A stretch of 64,000 nt of DNA from Tomocerus qinae (lineage: Eukaryota; Arthropoda; Collembola; Entomobryomorpha; Tomoceridae), in the NCBI GenBank assembly GCA_020055645.1, contig CM034546.1:89032001-89096000 (forward strand). Direction: 5' to 3'. The first letter of the stretch is position 1, and each line of letters opens with the position of its first letter. Shown here one piece after another: positions 38,801-53,603 of this stretch. The notes under the pieces are model-generated. The model ran no database searches. It was not told the origin of the DNA and saw only the letters and a list, made by a program, of their open reading frames with translations. The translations under genes were made by a program, and so were the position numbers.

Positions 38801-41800
38801 TGAGTTTAAATACAGTAATGCAACGAAATTGAACTTCAATCATTGACATGCTCAGGCACGCTTGTGAATTTTAATATAGTAATTGTATATTTGAATGGAA
38901 ATTGATTTACTACCCAGGCCAGGGTACCAAATTCGAGAATTTGCTATTGGCATTCTCGGTATAATAACACTCAAATATATATAGTAGGGTTATATGTACA
39001 AGTAATTTTGCGAGTTTAGTAATTCCAAATCTGGATTCTACTGTTACTGATACTTTCCTGGGTTTCCTTAATTGAAATTCATGGAACGTGGACATTTCAT
39101 GTCAATTTATTTAGTTGATGTTTTGTGAAAGACACGGCAGTATTCAAAAATCAAAAGACCTCGCTCGAAGACTTAAAAACCCGTGTCTGGAATGACATGG
39201 CAATTTCCTGCACCCTGGCAGGGGTGGATGTATTCTTTTTGTGATGATATTTATTAAAGATGTGGCTGGGTAGATGCTGCGTAGAATTCCTTCGAAATAT
39301 TATTTAGAAGAAGACATAAAAATTTGTTAAACTCTTTCTTTTCATTGCATGGTTTTTCTTTGACATTTATTGGGTTCCGGCTGTCTCTGCTCTTATATTT
39401 CGTGGAATGAAACTGACAAAAATTCCGCAATTTATTTTATCTCTCTGTATTAAAGAGTTGCTACCAGCAAATCAAAGTTCCTCGTCTTATCGAATAGTAG
39501 ACTAAGCAGCACTCTTCTGATTTTGTATTTCGATAGTATTATTCTTGTTCGCAGTTATTCTTTATTTTATATCTATCGTTCTATGAAATGCAAGAGTATC
39601 ATTTCACTTTAATAGATAGTAGTAGGTATGTAAATAAATAGGGACGTATCATCTAACACATCAATTTGTCTCAATGCTCTGATAACTTTTTCTAGGATTC
39701 TAGTTGAAAACTTAAAAGGCAGTCGAAATTGGTTGGCCAATAGGTATTTTGTTAAAAATCAATTACTTACATACCTCTACTTAGCTGTTCAAAGACAACA
39801 ATAATCGAATTTCCAACAATCCATTCCTAAGCGCCCTTGATATCCCGACCGTAGACATGCACCATCCGACACAGGTTATATTTACTGCCAAAATGGGTCT
39901 CTAAGTAGACGCTTGTAAGTGTTTCTTTTTTCCTTCAGTATCGTCAGAGAAAATCTTTGCGCATTGAACAGTTTTTGACGTTGAAATAGTAATTGATTGG
40001 ATATGATAGTAACACAATTTTGCAAAAAGTGAGTTGAGACTGTATTGAAGTACAGAATAAACGCATCACTGGCATTAGCAAGAATTGAAAATGTAAGTAC
40101 TTGACACCTTATCTCAAACGGGATCCTCTGTCATCGTTATTTCGTGTTTCCTTATCCTTATGTAACAATAGAGAAGGCAGTTCCAGCAGGATAAGTATAT
40201 GCAAATGGTGTAGCTTTTACATTGAATAAGTCATGTGAAAAGAAAAAACTCAAGTGAAAGTATTTGCAGGAGCTAAAGTCTCTCCGACGAATAGCATCAT
40301 AATATAACATATGCTGACTACGACGGGGCTGCATAGTACAGGAGATAAAGATGAGGAGAAAGTTACGAATAGCAAATAACATGTCACATCTTTTCAGAGC
40401 TCTATTCACCTACAAATTGTGAGTTGATATGTAAAATGATAGTCAAGAGCTTGAGGAGGAATTTCAATGCACTTTCTATATAGAGATAAATGTATAGAGT
40501 TATTATATAGCGTGGCAGAGATTGTGGCTTTGTTTGGTTTGCGTATGTACATAAATAACAGAGACATGATTCCTGCTCATGCAGAAGAACAAGAACACAG
40601 CCAAACGCCTTGACTTTCGCTGATTGACATGACACTCGACGAATCTCATTTTCCTCCGCAGAAAAAGGTAGGTGGATATTACACGATCCAGGGTTTCCCT
40701 TATGGCTTCACTGAATTCCTCTCGAATGTCAACACAAGACAATTATTTTCATATATTTATCAAAATTAGACATTCTCTCTAAAGTATATTTTTTAAATAA
40801 TTGCTTTAAAATGATATATTGTTTTGGTTAGACATTAGAGAGTTAAATTGCTTAACTATGCCCATGGCCGTACTTGAGTGTATTTTTATAGTCACCGGGA
40901 AAAGCCATTTCAATAAAACGTTTTTAAAAGCAGCAAAAGTTACCCTTGTGCTTCCTGTATTCTTTCCTTTACAGTCAAAGTTGTCAAAGAAAATCAAGAG
41001 ACAAGGGAGGAAGGAGTTCGTATGTAGTTCAAAGGATCTATCGTATTTCATTCCAAGATTATATACGATCCTTTTTATCTCTGTTTGTAAGTAAAGCACA
41101 ACAACAATGTAAATAAGAAATGGGACAGACGCAGACTTGGCATTGGAGCATCTCCTGGCTGCATAATATCTGTCTCTCTATGTAAACAAACATCCACAAA
41201 GATCAGGCACACTTTTGTACTTTCTTTTACTGGACCTTCCTTCCCGCAGACTATTGACGCTATCTACACATGGTACCTATCTACCCTCAATTGTTTCCCA
41301 TTTGACAACCGGAGGCGTAACCATTACTTTTTGAAAAAGTTCTGAACGTCTTTTAGAACATCTCCTAACAAACAAAAACTGACAATATTAACTAGATTAG
41401 TAGGAATTAACTTAATACTTTTAAATACTTAACCATTTCAAAACATCGGTTTATATCCACGTATCCAATTTCGTATTTCCCTTCCCAAATACTTGGGCTT
41501 TGCAGCCTGGAACTTTGTAACTATTGTACAATTTTATTATTAGTAGAAATTTCCTTCCTGATAAAATGCTAAAGAGAAAACATTTCAGTGGGTGGATATT
41601 AGTAAAAACAAATAATTTTTGGTGAACATTACATAATGGGGTCAGTTTAGGATGATCCTTTGTGTTCGTTTTAGTTACTCTCTTGTTTTTGCACAGTGCG
41701 ACTTATTTTCACTATACGGTGCATACTGCAGATTAGGGTTTGGCATGAATGTGTGCACTATCAGAGTAAAGCAGTATTACATTACAATATCGTTTTCTTA

Positions 41801-44070
41801 CTAGCAACAGCAAGTTTCTTTCTACTTACTACATAATATGTACTGGCATTCTTTTGCTTTCTTTTCGTGACTTTCCCTGCCGCAGCAAAGTGAAAGTACA
41901 CTTTCGGCTATTTATGTACAAGGGAAAGGACATTTATTTACAGCTGGCTGTATACTTATATTTTCCGTTTCTCTGCTATTCTACTGCATTGGACATTGAA
42001 TGAAATCGACGACCTATCTCCCAGTCCGCCGGTAGACAAATTCTTGTTTTTCTGATACGGATATACTGTAGTATCTCTCGGAGGTAAGCCCAACATTACG
42101 AAAGGGTCGTGGAGTATAGCAACATTATGCTTTCTAGAAAGTTTAGGGTGTACTTCATATTTTTAGCCACAGCCATAAAAATATTGTAAACATTCCAAAA
42201 TAATCCAGCAAGACAATATTATCACCTTTTACCGAGTTCATTCAACAAACAAAAAATAAAATTGGTTAAAGTTTTTTGCACTTTTGGGTTTTTCAATCAT
42301 TAATACTATTTTACTCTTTTTAAAAGCATGTTAAGTAGTATCTATCACCGCTATATAAGGTAATGTTGTCTTAATGTAATTAATATACGTAAGGACTGTC
42401 AGCCAGATCACAAAAACTTAAAAGGCAATCCGTCAAAAGTAGAGTGAAAAGGCTCAACTTTTGTTCCCTAATGTGAACTAATCCATCAAACCTTGTTGAA
42501 AAAGTATTTTCCATGAATGAGATGGATTGGAACATATAGCATTGTATTTTTGCTAGTAGGGCGGGTATTCTGTTGTTTATTTGTTTGCTTGTCTTGCAAT
42601 GCTGGACTGATAATGTAATTACCTCTATTAGCAGTATGTCCTATTTGTGGTTATTCTATGACCTAGTTTATGGTTTTGAAGACTGTTGTGAGTTGTAGAG
42701 GAAATGAAATAGAATAATAGAAAACAAGGACGCTGTCATTTTTCGGATTTTCTTGCATGAGTTTATGTCTTTTTCATTGCTCATCTCACACCGCAGTGTC
42801 ATAGACAAAGGGAGATAGACATGGCACGACATGTCATAACGACAGAGAGAAAACCATTTACAAAACAGACCGAAATGAAACTTTAACAGAGTAGGACGTA
42901 ATGCAGTCATATTCTTTTATGCTGCGACTCTACTTACACGATAAGAAAATTATTAACCCTTTCTCTTAGCAATAATTGAATGTCGGGCTGGACAAGGAAA
43001 GCGAATTTCATTATTGGCTCCCTAATAATTCCAGCAAACAAGCAAAAACAAAAACAACAAGAAAGTACATTCTCCTTTTGTGATCATCGTCTGAAATGAA
43101 ACACATATGAGGAAAGTTACAGAAGATAACAAAGTAATAGCCTTCTTCGTATCTGCTTATACTAAAACAACATCTCCAGATAAGCAACATGAACAAGGGA
43201 GTAAATCAAGGGATTCGCCACACTAAAAGTACACGGCACAGATAAACAGATATCTAACTCCAGATAAATGTATATAAATAACAAATAATCTAAAAGTACA
43301 TTTTTTCGTTTACCTCGTACTATTTCTCCTCTATCAGTTTTCTAGTCAAATTTCAAATCAGCATTTCTTTTTTTCCATTCAATTCGATATAAAGTATCCC
43401 TACGTCTGCAATAATGCACTCGGAGATAATATTTTTACACTACAATGGAATGTTTACATAATGGCGACTTATAATATAGAGTATAGCTATAATTTAATAT
43501 AGATAGAAGCATAACACAAAATGCACATATTGTAGGTGCACAGCCACTCCTGTGGGATGTCTTATCTTCTTTTACATTTATATATTTATTCACCCGAAGA
43601 AAGCAATCGCATATCATAGAAATGTAAAATTCCAGACTAACATTTTCATTTCACAATACATCCGAAACTATATTACCCACTCTGCGTACACTCCACAGCT
43701 GGAGATTTAATACTAGAATATTTAGAATATTTTGAGATACCGATATTATGTAATAAGATTCTTTTTGATTAGCTCTTTCCTTTCATGGCATTCTCTTGAT
43801 TCCACAACAAACACGACATTGTTCCATATTCCAAGTATTACTACAACGGACTCCATCTGTAATTACTGCTTTTGCTTATTGTGTCATATGGTTATATGGT
43901 TGTGCGAAGAAATGAAATCCCTGGATATATAATTAGTAGGAATATAATATTACGATGAAACAATTAAAGATATGAAGTCCCAGAGATATAATGTTAAACT
44001 ATATAGGACATTATATATAGTATACATGCAGGGAGTGAATGAGTCAAAAGTTGTCTGCAATCACATTATG
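35897..44070. other. Intergenic DNA, no supported gene
   Basis: More than 8 kb of A+T-rich sequence with chance frames only. A minus-strand stretch near 38.15-38.3 kb reads LEELYLDSN like a leucine-rich repeat, but it stands alone and has no splice context. Confidence 0.5.
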
Positions 44071-44075
44071 AATTC

Positions 44076-45178
44076 CACCCTGGGAGGAGTATAGAGAAAA
44101 GTGATATATATTATGCATATAACAAATATCACTGATTGCAGTCCTAGGGGACTCTAATAACTAGTATCTGACACTTTTTTGTGGAAAAAATTTTTCTGGG
44201 GGGCGTAATCCCCATCTGGGGCTATCTCAGTTCCCTTTGGAGGTAGGGCCTTGAAATTAGCATAGCATCTGTCTTAAAGGTAGTTTAGGTTATCTACTGA
44301 GTTTCATCACAAAATTCGCAATACTTTCTGAAATATTGCATTTTTAAGCCTAAATTTCGGCGTTTTATGACCTCATTTGACCGTCTATAACTTGCAAGAT
44401 GGGATCGATATAAGACATTTTACATTTTTAAACCATGAAAGGCATGTATGTGCATCGATTTCAATTGGAACTAGAAAAAGAACAAGCCTACTTTAGGAGA
44501 TATTGACTCTTAAAGTTTGGGTAGTAAAGGGTACAGAAATTGAGGCGAAGCTGAAGTAAGTGACCAAAGTTTAGCAACACAAAGAGTGAAATAATGGAAT
44601 TTCTTTTGAAAAAATCAGTTGCTGATCACTCTACTCCATTATGCTTTCGTTGTCAATTTCTATTTCTGCTGCATCTTCAACTCGAGTTCAACACCATGTG
44701 AAGCTTCGCCTCAATTTCTGTACCCTTTACTACCCAAACTTTAAGAGTCAATATCTCCTAAAGTAGGCTTGTTCTTTTTCTAGTTCCAATTGAAATCGAT
44801 GCACATACATGCCTTTCATGGTTTAAAAATGTAAAATGTCTTATATCGATCCCATCTTGCAAGTTATAGACGGTCAAATGAGGTCATAAAACGCCGAAAT
44901 TTAGGCTTAAAAATGCAATATTTCAGAAAGTATTGCGAATTTTGTGATGAAACTCATTAGATAACCTAAACTACCTTTAAGACAGATGCTATGCTAATTT
45001 CAAGGCCCTACCTCCAAAGGGAACTGAGATAGCCCCAGATGGGGATTACGCCCCCCAGAAAAATTTTTTCCACAAAAAAGTGTCAGATACTAGTTATTAG
45101 AGTCCCCTAGGACTGCAATCAGTGATATTTGTTATATGCATAATATATATCACTTTTCTCTATACTCCTCCCAGGGTG
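44076..45178. mobile_element. Foldback element with 477-bp near-identical arms
   Basis: The arms 44076-44552 and 44702-45178 are inverted copies of equal length around a 149-base centre. I saw one mismatch between them. Both ends read CACCCTGGGAGGAG inward, and AATTC flanks each side (44071-44075 and 45179-45183), giving a 5-bp target duplication. The whole is 1103 bp and non-coding. A CAC start with a 5-bp duplication recalls Transib elements, but the terminal heptamer is not their consensus, so the superfamily stays open. Confidence 0.88.
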
Positions 45179-45183
45179 AATTC

Positions 45184-48100
45184 AAGTCTGAGTAGTTTTA
45201 AGACTTAACATTACAAGCTGAGCCAACTTTAGAATACACGCGTCTCCAAAAATATTATCAACTCAAATTATTATTCTATTGACCTTGATAGCTTGTACAC
45301 TTATATGCGAAACGAAATATTATTATACTAAGTTTTCTCAAGCTTGCAGACAACAGGTATATAAAGAATGTGCGTTGTCTCCTGATTAGGAAGCTTGTTA
45401 GTAGAAGATTAGTCACGTCAAACTTATTTTTAGCTGGAATTTTCTGGTTTATTAGCTGGCAATTAGATTTCCTTACTTTTGCTAATTTGCTTTTGCTTTG
45501 CTACACCAAGTTTTAGAGAAATTAGTCACAGCTTCTCTAATTAGACACAGATACGTCGCCTGCTGCCTACAATATATAAGAAGTACCTACATCAGAACTT
45601 AGAAAAGGTAGGTGGTATATTATGGATCTACTGCGCTATTCTTTGCATTTCTACGTAGCATCGTCCACGAGCAAAAAGAAGTAATCACCTTCCCTAGAGG
45701 AAATTGGTGTAATTGAATACATCGTTGGACCATCAAGTAAAGATGTTTCAATTCGAGCGTAATTCCCTTTACTGTAAATACTTTTAGTTTTTGTTTTACA
45801 CTTTCTTGTGAACTTATTCTATGCAGGTACCGGTACCTAGTATTCTTTAAAACTGGATGGTAAATGTTACCCAGAAAATGCACCCTAGAAATGATTTCGG
45901 AAGAATACTACTCGGTAGCAGTCGCGAGATCATTCATTTGAGCAGTACCACAAACCCGCAACCTTTCTGCTATTGCGAAGGTCTTCTAGTCTCAAGAAAT
46001 AGTATCAATCATTTGAGCAATCGATAGAAATGTAATACTGACTTGGCCTCTTCTTCCGTTCGATTCCTGAGCCAACTCAAACTCTTAATGCTCACAAAAG
46101 ATAAAACTAGGACAAGTAATAAAAGTATAATATGAAAGATATAATAGAAATCTAGAAGTACTAGAATAGTTGGATAGATGACTAAACATATCAAATCTGC
46201 GAGTAGAGTGGCTACCAAAGTTGAACATGGCCTGCCCTACTCTTTTCCGTAGTAAACAATTCTAGTACCTACTGTAGTACGCTAATCTTCATAAAGTAAA
46301 TTGTCAATCTTTTAGTTGCTTGGTTGGATTAAAATAGGAATGATAAAAGTCAAGAAAAGTCTTTGGCTTTAGGCTGAATGCGATTCTTTAAATCCAACTA
46401 ACTGCACTGTTCTTGGCATTTAAGACAATTTAAGAGAGTCTCAACGTCTCGGTGCAATTTACTCGACTATTTACATGTTTCCTTCTTTTAACATTGTTGC
46501 TGCTGAACATTCATTTACTCGCTATATTTTTATAGCTAGTGATGTTAAATAAGTACTTACTAAAATAATAAATTTCACGATGTAAACACAGCAATCTTTA
46601 ATGAATGCCTTCTTTTTCTCATGTCAACGTGGCTATCCCCATGAACAACTCTTAAACAAAGCAGTTTCTGTACTACACACACACATCTGACTATTTTCTT
46701 CATGTTTTGTTTATCTTAATTGCTCTATAACCGTGCGGAGCCAATTTGTAGAAAAAATAAATAGAAATTCTTGACATTTTTTACACTTTCCTACAACTAC
46801 AATTGCAGCTAGCAGCTCTTCTATATGCTTAATGGAGACTAAAAATACTTAGGAAGATGAACACTTTGTTCTCTCTTCATAAGCAATGCAATTCAAATGA
46901 TATTGCTTGATATAGCTGATACGCACTCTGGTCTACTATTTCTACAGAAAATCCGATCTAGGTCAGGTCAGTCAGTCAGTCTGCTCTGTGATTTACTGCT
47001 AAAGATTCCATTGTAGGGAAATCATCCCATTGCTTCCATTGTGAACTGTTCTAAGTGTTTAGAACGCTTTTTGGCATCGCACCTTATTTTCTTACATAAG
47101 TAAACCACTGCAAAAGACCGGATTTATTAATATGAAGTAAATTCAAGATTTTGGCAATAGAAACAACATTAGAAAAGGGAGTTTTTAGAGTATAGCATTA
47201 AATTACGTATAGTAATATAGAGTAATTAGCATTTTAAAAAGTGCTAATCAGCCTCAAAAGTCTCCTGATGTCTTTTATAATTAATTATTACTGTTTTTTC
47301 AAAGATGTGAAGCGTTTGAACATTGCTTCTAATCCGCGTTATTAAGATTCTTTTACAGTGAGGAGTTTGTTAAAAAGATTTATGTAGGCTGTGATTGGAA
47401 GATACTTTCGGGGAGTACAAAGTGAAAGCATAGAAGCAAAATGAAGAGAGTAAAATTTTATTTCCTTCTAGTTTACATGTCATGAATATTCTTTTCTTTC
47501 TCCTTCTGCCTGTCGCTCGGCGTCAGCTCGGCAATAAAACATCCCAAGCTTCAGCATCCATTCAGATTTCTATTATATAGAACTCTCAAAGCTGACAATC
47601 AACAAACACACTTCTTCATCTCAGTTCATCTGTACTCCACTACACTTGTGGAGCTCTACATTATTAAACACAAGAAAGTTATGTACCACTTATATAGAAG
47701 CAAGCAACAATTTATCGCACGAGTATAACTCCCTCGGATTCTACGGCTAACAAATTCTCTATCTGAGTGTTTCTTTCTCCATTCCCAGAAAAGGGGCTTT
47801 AATCTTTTCATCCCAATAACTTTGTTCAGCCATTTAAAATTGATGCGTTTGACTTGAAAACACAATAATTGCTTCAGCCAGGTCCTAAAACAAATCTCAA
47901 AACTGAAACTACAATAGTTCATTATGCGGAAGTAGAATTTTTAAGAAAGTCATTACTAATGAGTGGTTTATTCAAAGTCGAAAAGAATAAATAATATCAA
48001 TTTGGGTCATAAAAATTGATGGGTCTGTATTTTTATGTTGGGGAGTTTATTTACGAGCGGGTATACAATACCCTGGGCAGAATAAGGCAATTCTGTGTGA

Positions 48101-50319
48101 GTATGTGGAGCGTGTATGTTGGAAGATAGTATTATGTAGTCTAGGAGTGAATAGAATAGATTTCCTTATTTGATTTCCTCGTTGGCAGTGGTTGGGATTG
48201 GTCTGTGTGTTATTGCCTGGCTGAGCCAAGACTCCTTTTCTGCTCAGATCAGCACAACAGAGATTCGACTTGTTTTTTAAATGACTTCCCCCGTATTATT
48301 CAGTTCAGCTCAACTTCACATATCGAGACGGAAACCCAACTCAAACTCTCAACTCACTGACAATCTAATAATAAAAACTAGATAAAGTCCTTATTTTATT
48401 CTCAAGGTGAAGCCATGTAAAATAAGCCAGAGACGAGACGACAAGGCTACATCCAACTTACACACTCTGCCCTCACATAAACTACAACTATGTACTAACA
48501 CGTAAAGTTAGTCAAACTTGACTTTTGTTATCCAATGCAGTTGCAGCTGCTCACTCCCCGAATGTCGTTACCTAATAAGAATTACATTATAAATTACCTG
48601 AAAATTTTCAATCACCAAACTACCCCCGCTAAGTCTAATAATATTACCCGAATTACTTACATAGGATCCTATGGCAGAGAATGGACTCTGCTCGATAGTA
48701 CATATCCTAAGTAATCCAATAACTCTAATCTAACTAAGGAACATTCACAGCCAAACTTTAACCATTAAGAGTAGAGTGCTCAGGAACGTAGCCATAAAAC
48801 ACCAAGGGCGAAATACTCTTTTCGTCTACTTAACTTGTTTAGAGGAAATATTTATCGTCCAAAGAGTTTTCACGTTATTGCTTATGCAATACCCGATTTT
48901 ACCAATGAAATAGAGATACTTTAAAATATTGACATATTTTTAAATTTCTTCCAAAGTGGTTGGTTAGTATTTACCAAACCCACCTAATTATGGCTTAGAT
49001 TAACACAATAGCTAGTATAGAAACTGTATAGATAAGGTGTGCAATTTTCAAGGATAAGCGTATGGTCCAAACATTTTTGTTCACCTACTTTTAGTGGAGT
49101 TAAAATATTTAGTAGTAGTTTAAATCTAAATAAAATGTGCCTGTATTTAGGTTAGCTAAAATTATGCTGTTCCCGAAGGTGCAATTGCCAGTTTTCTAGT
49201 ACTAAAAATGTCAAATGACTGTCATTAGTGAATACTGTGAGGTATTATTCAATTGGGGTTTGCACCATGGTGGTGCTCCGGTGCTTAGTAGGACAAGAGC
49301 ATGTCCAATAATACGCTCCTGGTTCATTTTATGTCAACTGGAAAGAAATGAAGCCTACTGGGACAGACTAGACCACACACCCATGAACTACGTAAGTAGA
49401 TCAAATCTAACAGAGCTACAGTCAAATCAACCTAAACAATTTTGTAATGTCTTACTAATTGCACTGTAATTATGTTGGCTACCTTTTAGCTCACTGCAAA
49501 TATTACTAAGGGCTGGTGTATGTAATGCTATTTATATAGTAGGCAAAGGTAATCTTATTTATGAACGAAAGAAAGAATTTTCTTCCAGGCAGCAATGTGA
49601 GCATAAAGAGGAAACAACTCCGGGAGTAGTTCATAAAGAGTTTTCGGATAGGTACTATTAAGCATAACAATCATCTATGATTCCATACCTCCCCCACTTC
49701 GTTCTCCGTTGCATTTACTTGCTTATTTCAAATTACTTAAGTAGTAAAATAGAAACAAGAAAATCTTTTTCTGTGTAATAATGCTTCATTCAGAATTGGA
49801 TTGATCCTAATTGTTAATTCTACCTTCCAAATGCGTTCAATGTACTATTATATAATTTGGCAATAATAGCCTTTGCAGCAGGTAAGCAAACATTATTTTC
49901 TCATCTATATGTAAAATTTTCTATCTAGCCTACTCCTGTATTTTATTGGACATTTTTTAGCCATTAGAAAAGTGATTGATTAAACAAAAATGACCAAATA
50001 AATTGAATATAGTAAACTGCAAAAAGACAAACATTATTATGGTAAAGGTTAACGCATTTTCCATGCCTACTTTTGCGCAGTTTATATTTAGTGACAATAG
50101 AAAGGAAAAAAACGTGAGAAATCTCTGCTTACGGATGACCTTTTTGGTTTTCTTCAAAGTAACGGAAAGTCAAGGCACATTATCATGTTTAACTTCGTTT
50201 CTCCCTTGTTTGTGTTTCCTGGCGGCCAAAAAGACAAATAGCATCGTGTCGACCTTTTAATTTGGCCGTGCAAAACGGAGAAGTTTTCAATTGAAAAAGT
50301 TAGTCTGCTCTGTGTTATA
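45184..50319. other. Intergenic DNA, no supported gene
   Basis: A+T-rich sequence with chance frames only and no repeat boundaries seen. Confidence 0.5.
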
Positions 50320-50323
50320 AACT

Positions 50324-50726
50324 TGTAAGGAGTGTCCTACACACACGTTCGTCCACCCCTTACCAGCCATTCCGCACCCCAAATACACTACATTTACCTA
50401 ACCAATTCCATTCCCTTCTATCCAAATGACCCGAACCTTTATAAGTCCTGACACCAGAACATAACTCCAGTTCCCTCAGACTCGCGACACGATTCACTCC
50501 TTTTTCCTAAATACTCTATTTCCCAACTACCATTCAGTCTAATACTCAATAAAGTCGTACAGTCCACTAAACCTACTCTGACTTGTACACTCTAACCTTT
50601 ATTCACCGAATCGGCATATCCATCTCTCACCTCATCTCTTCATCTCGTCATATCCTGTAGCTTGGATCCCGAACCTAGCAGGTTTGCTCTCCCTTTGTCC
50701 TAACATGGGGAGCCAAACCCTTTACA
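50324..50726 (+). repeat. 5' LTR
   Basis: It starts TGTAAGG and ends TTTACA, and matches the 3' LTR at equal length. Its short pyrimidine-rich segments and ATAAAG-type motifs may include promoter and poly(A) signals, but none can be fixed by eye. Confidence 0.9.
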
Positions 50727-50728
50727 AA

Positions 50729-50745
50729 TGGTGCCGAAACCCGGG
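50729..50745 (+). promoter_or_regulatory. tRNA primer-binding site
   Basis: TGGTGCCGAAACCCGGG begins with TGG, complementary to the CCA tail of a tRNA, and lies two bases after the 5' LTR. The priming tRNA was not identified. Confidence 0.8.
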
Positions 50746-51312
50746 ATTGAATCAAACCTCGAAGTGAAAAATTCATAGTTTCGTACGAGTACAAAATTTT
50801 ACAAATGCTACCGAAACCGAGTGAAAAAGATAAATTTTTTTACCAGTACAAAGCCTGTACAATTCAGAAGAACTCAAGGATTGACCAAGCCTGACGAGAG
50901 AGCCTTAATTTTCTGAAGAACTCCGGGATTGACCTAGCTTGACCAGAAGAGGAAATGAAGACTTTACAATTCTGACGAAACTTCTGGATTGACTGAAACC
51001 TGACAACCCAGTTACAATGCTACCGTTACTCTAGAATTAGAACTGTCTCCAACCCAGTATTGTTTCACCGTTTTGTGAAAGAACAGGTGTGCAAACTAGG
51101 ACGAGATGATTCCAAGAAGACAATCAGATAAAAAGCGTAATATTTTAGTATCGTTCAATTTATTGATAATCTATAATTTACAATAATATTTTAAGAATTG
51201 ATTTAACAAAACCTTCTTATATCTATATTACAGTACTCAACGGTAAACAACAATCCTCATTACGTATTGCGAAATTTACGAGACAAGGATTTGTTAAAAA
51301 GGTATCAAATAT

Positions 51313-51457
51313 TTCAGTGCAGAACGTGTTGAAAGCGTGATCCTGAAATATGAGTAATTAAAAACTTCAGTGCAGAACGTGTTGAAAGCGTGATCCTGAA
51401 ATATGAGAGTAGTTAAAAATTTCAGTGCAGAACGTGTTGAAAGCGTGATCCTGAAAT
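51313..51457. repeat. Three direct repeats in the LTR element
   Basis: A 37-base core beginning TTCAGTGCAGAACGTGTTGA recurs at 51313, 51366 and 51421 without visible change. A+T-rich linkers of slightly different length separate the copies (periods 53 and 55). Confidence 0.85.
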
Positions 51458-52337
51458 CATAATTTAAGAGTAACTAAATATAAGATAATATTAAAGTAAG
51501 ATAAAATGAACGTCAAAATATCTACTGTATCCTACGAGAAAGTGGTGAACGTAGATCTCAGAGATTAGTTTGAGTTAAGCAACTTCATGCTTCTGAAACA
51601 AAATCATTTGAGTGTTCGAGGTAACTAATTAATTACTAATTAATATTAGCGATAATTATATTTGAAACAGTATTTCATAAATTGCAGTTAAAGATAGACT
51701 AGCAATAAGAATAATTATTATTGAAGTATAAAAGAGTAATATTGATTTAAATTTTAGTTTCTCAAACAGCAATTAAGAATTTCTGAAAGCAATGCGTAGA
51801 AATCGAAAAGTATAGTAAAATTAAAAGCGACGGGAGAGACTAGAGAATAGGAATTGAGATTTGAATGCGTGGAGTTGAGGGACTCAGGAAGCGTAGACAG
51901 AGAGATAACAGATAATTTACATAGACGACCGTCGGACGCATAGCATTTTTACAAAAGATTTAAACAAACAGCATGATAATTTTACCAGGAACTAAAGAGA
52001 ATATAGAAATACAAGCATTTAGTACAGATCTTGTAGCTATATTACTTTGCATAAATGTCCTCGTATACAATAGAATATTGGAAATCAGAAGTATTAATAG
52101 CACAGTATATGAAATGTATACATGCTTGACTAAATGCAAATGTTAACTTGTTTTAAAATGCTTTTAAAATTCTAATAATTTTTTGAAACGTCCAGTAATC
52201 TCTTCTACAATTCTTTATATTGGCTTTTTCTTTGAAATTAAGATCGTATACATGTACTAATTGATAATTGATATAATTGATATACATAGATCAGTACATA
52301 GAAAGAGAATAGTAAGATATAGAAATTATTCTATAGT

Positions 52338-52670
52338 GCATGAAGTTTGCGGATGTGTTAAAATCCGGCAAACCAGAGAATGGATGATCTTTGGAATTAT
52401 TCTCTAAAATAATGTTATCTAGAAATGAAAGTTTGCGGGTGCGAAGATAGCCCAGCAGACAGGTAAATAAAATTGATGTTAATTCGATAGTAAGTCTGTA
52501 GGTGTGTGAAAGCTTAGCAGACATTAAAATTAAGAAATTAATAAACTTAATGTTAAGTAGAAAAAGATGTCTGCAGATGTTGATACATTAAAATGTTAAG
52601 AAAGTCCTAAAATTATTGTTATTTAGAACAGAAGTTTGCGGATGCTCGAAAGTCATGCAGACATAAAAAT
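52338..52670. repeat. Degenerate repeats around GTTTGCGG
   Basis: Related stretches start near 52338, 52429, 52492, 52567 and 52630. Each has a version of GTTTGCGGATG followed by GCAGACA or GGCAAAC. Spacing is 63-91 bases. They look like an old, drifted tandem array inside the LTR element. Confidence 0.5.
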
Positions 52671-53603
52671 TAATGTATTAGCAATAAGGACATTGAGATT
52701 GAGAGAGAGCTATAACAGGGATCTATAGATGCATATGTTGAGTTCTTGGAAGTGTACAATGGTACGCATTAAAGCTCAGGAAGGTGTGTATGGTAATAAA
52801 AGAAGCAACCTATCGTGAAAGGTATGGTTCACTTATAAAAGTTTGAATGATTTGAAATTAATCAAAATTTATTACTAGATACAGCCTAGAAGGCCCAAGT
52901 TTAAGTTTGTCAGTAAGGACGAGCTATGGGTATATGAAGAAGTAATACATTGTTTACAGTAGCCGGCAGTGATAGAGAAGATTACTGTGGGAGGCTTAAA
53001 CAGTTCGTTCAACGCAACGATGACCGGAAAAGAAATAAGCTGTGCTTTACGTGAAAGTATTGCTAAGCTAAGGTATCCATACTTTGAGATGTCTGGAGCT
53101 GATACAGGAAAGGTTAAAAATGATGAAAATGTTTGTACATGCAGGTATGTATTTGAAAATGGGGGAAACAACATAGATAAGCTACAGTTTTAATTTTCAT
53201 CGGGAAGGCCACTCGTTGAATAGTACAACTGGTAGGCAAGGTAAAAATCTATCCCCAGGACACAAAACACAGCATGAGTACGAATAGTTCATAGCGAAGA
53301 AGTTAGTAAGTTGAGTTAGCATGATAAACTAATTTAATAATTATGGAATTATAGCTCATATAGGAGGTTTAATAAGCAGTATTATAAAGAGATACACAGC
53401 TGAACTTTACCTATACATTAAGAAATAGAGCTTGACATGAATAAGAAATGAAATTCTAAAAATTAAGATTTTAGGAAAAATAATGTTAATTAACTTAAAA
53501 TGCATTATCACAACAGCACTCTCGAAAATACAGGACCTTGACGTGCAAGTCAGGGATACTAAACCACCACGATGACGGGGGCAGCATTTCCTGCCTAAGG
53601 CAT

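Noticed and set aside
44071-45183. Assembly artefact producing a false palindrome
   Set aside because: A unique 149-base centre, an arm difference and a flanking 5-bp duplication fit a real element better, though long reads should confirm it.
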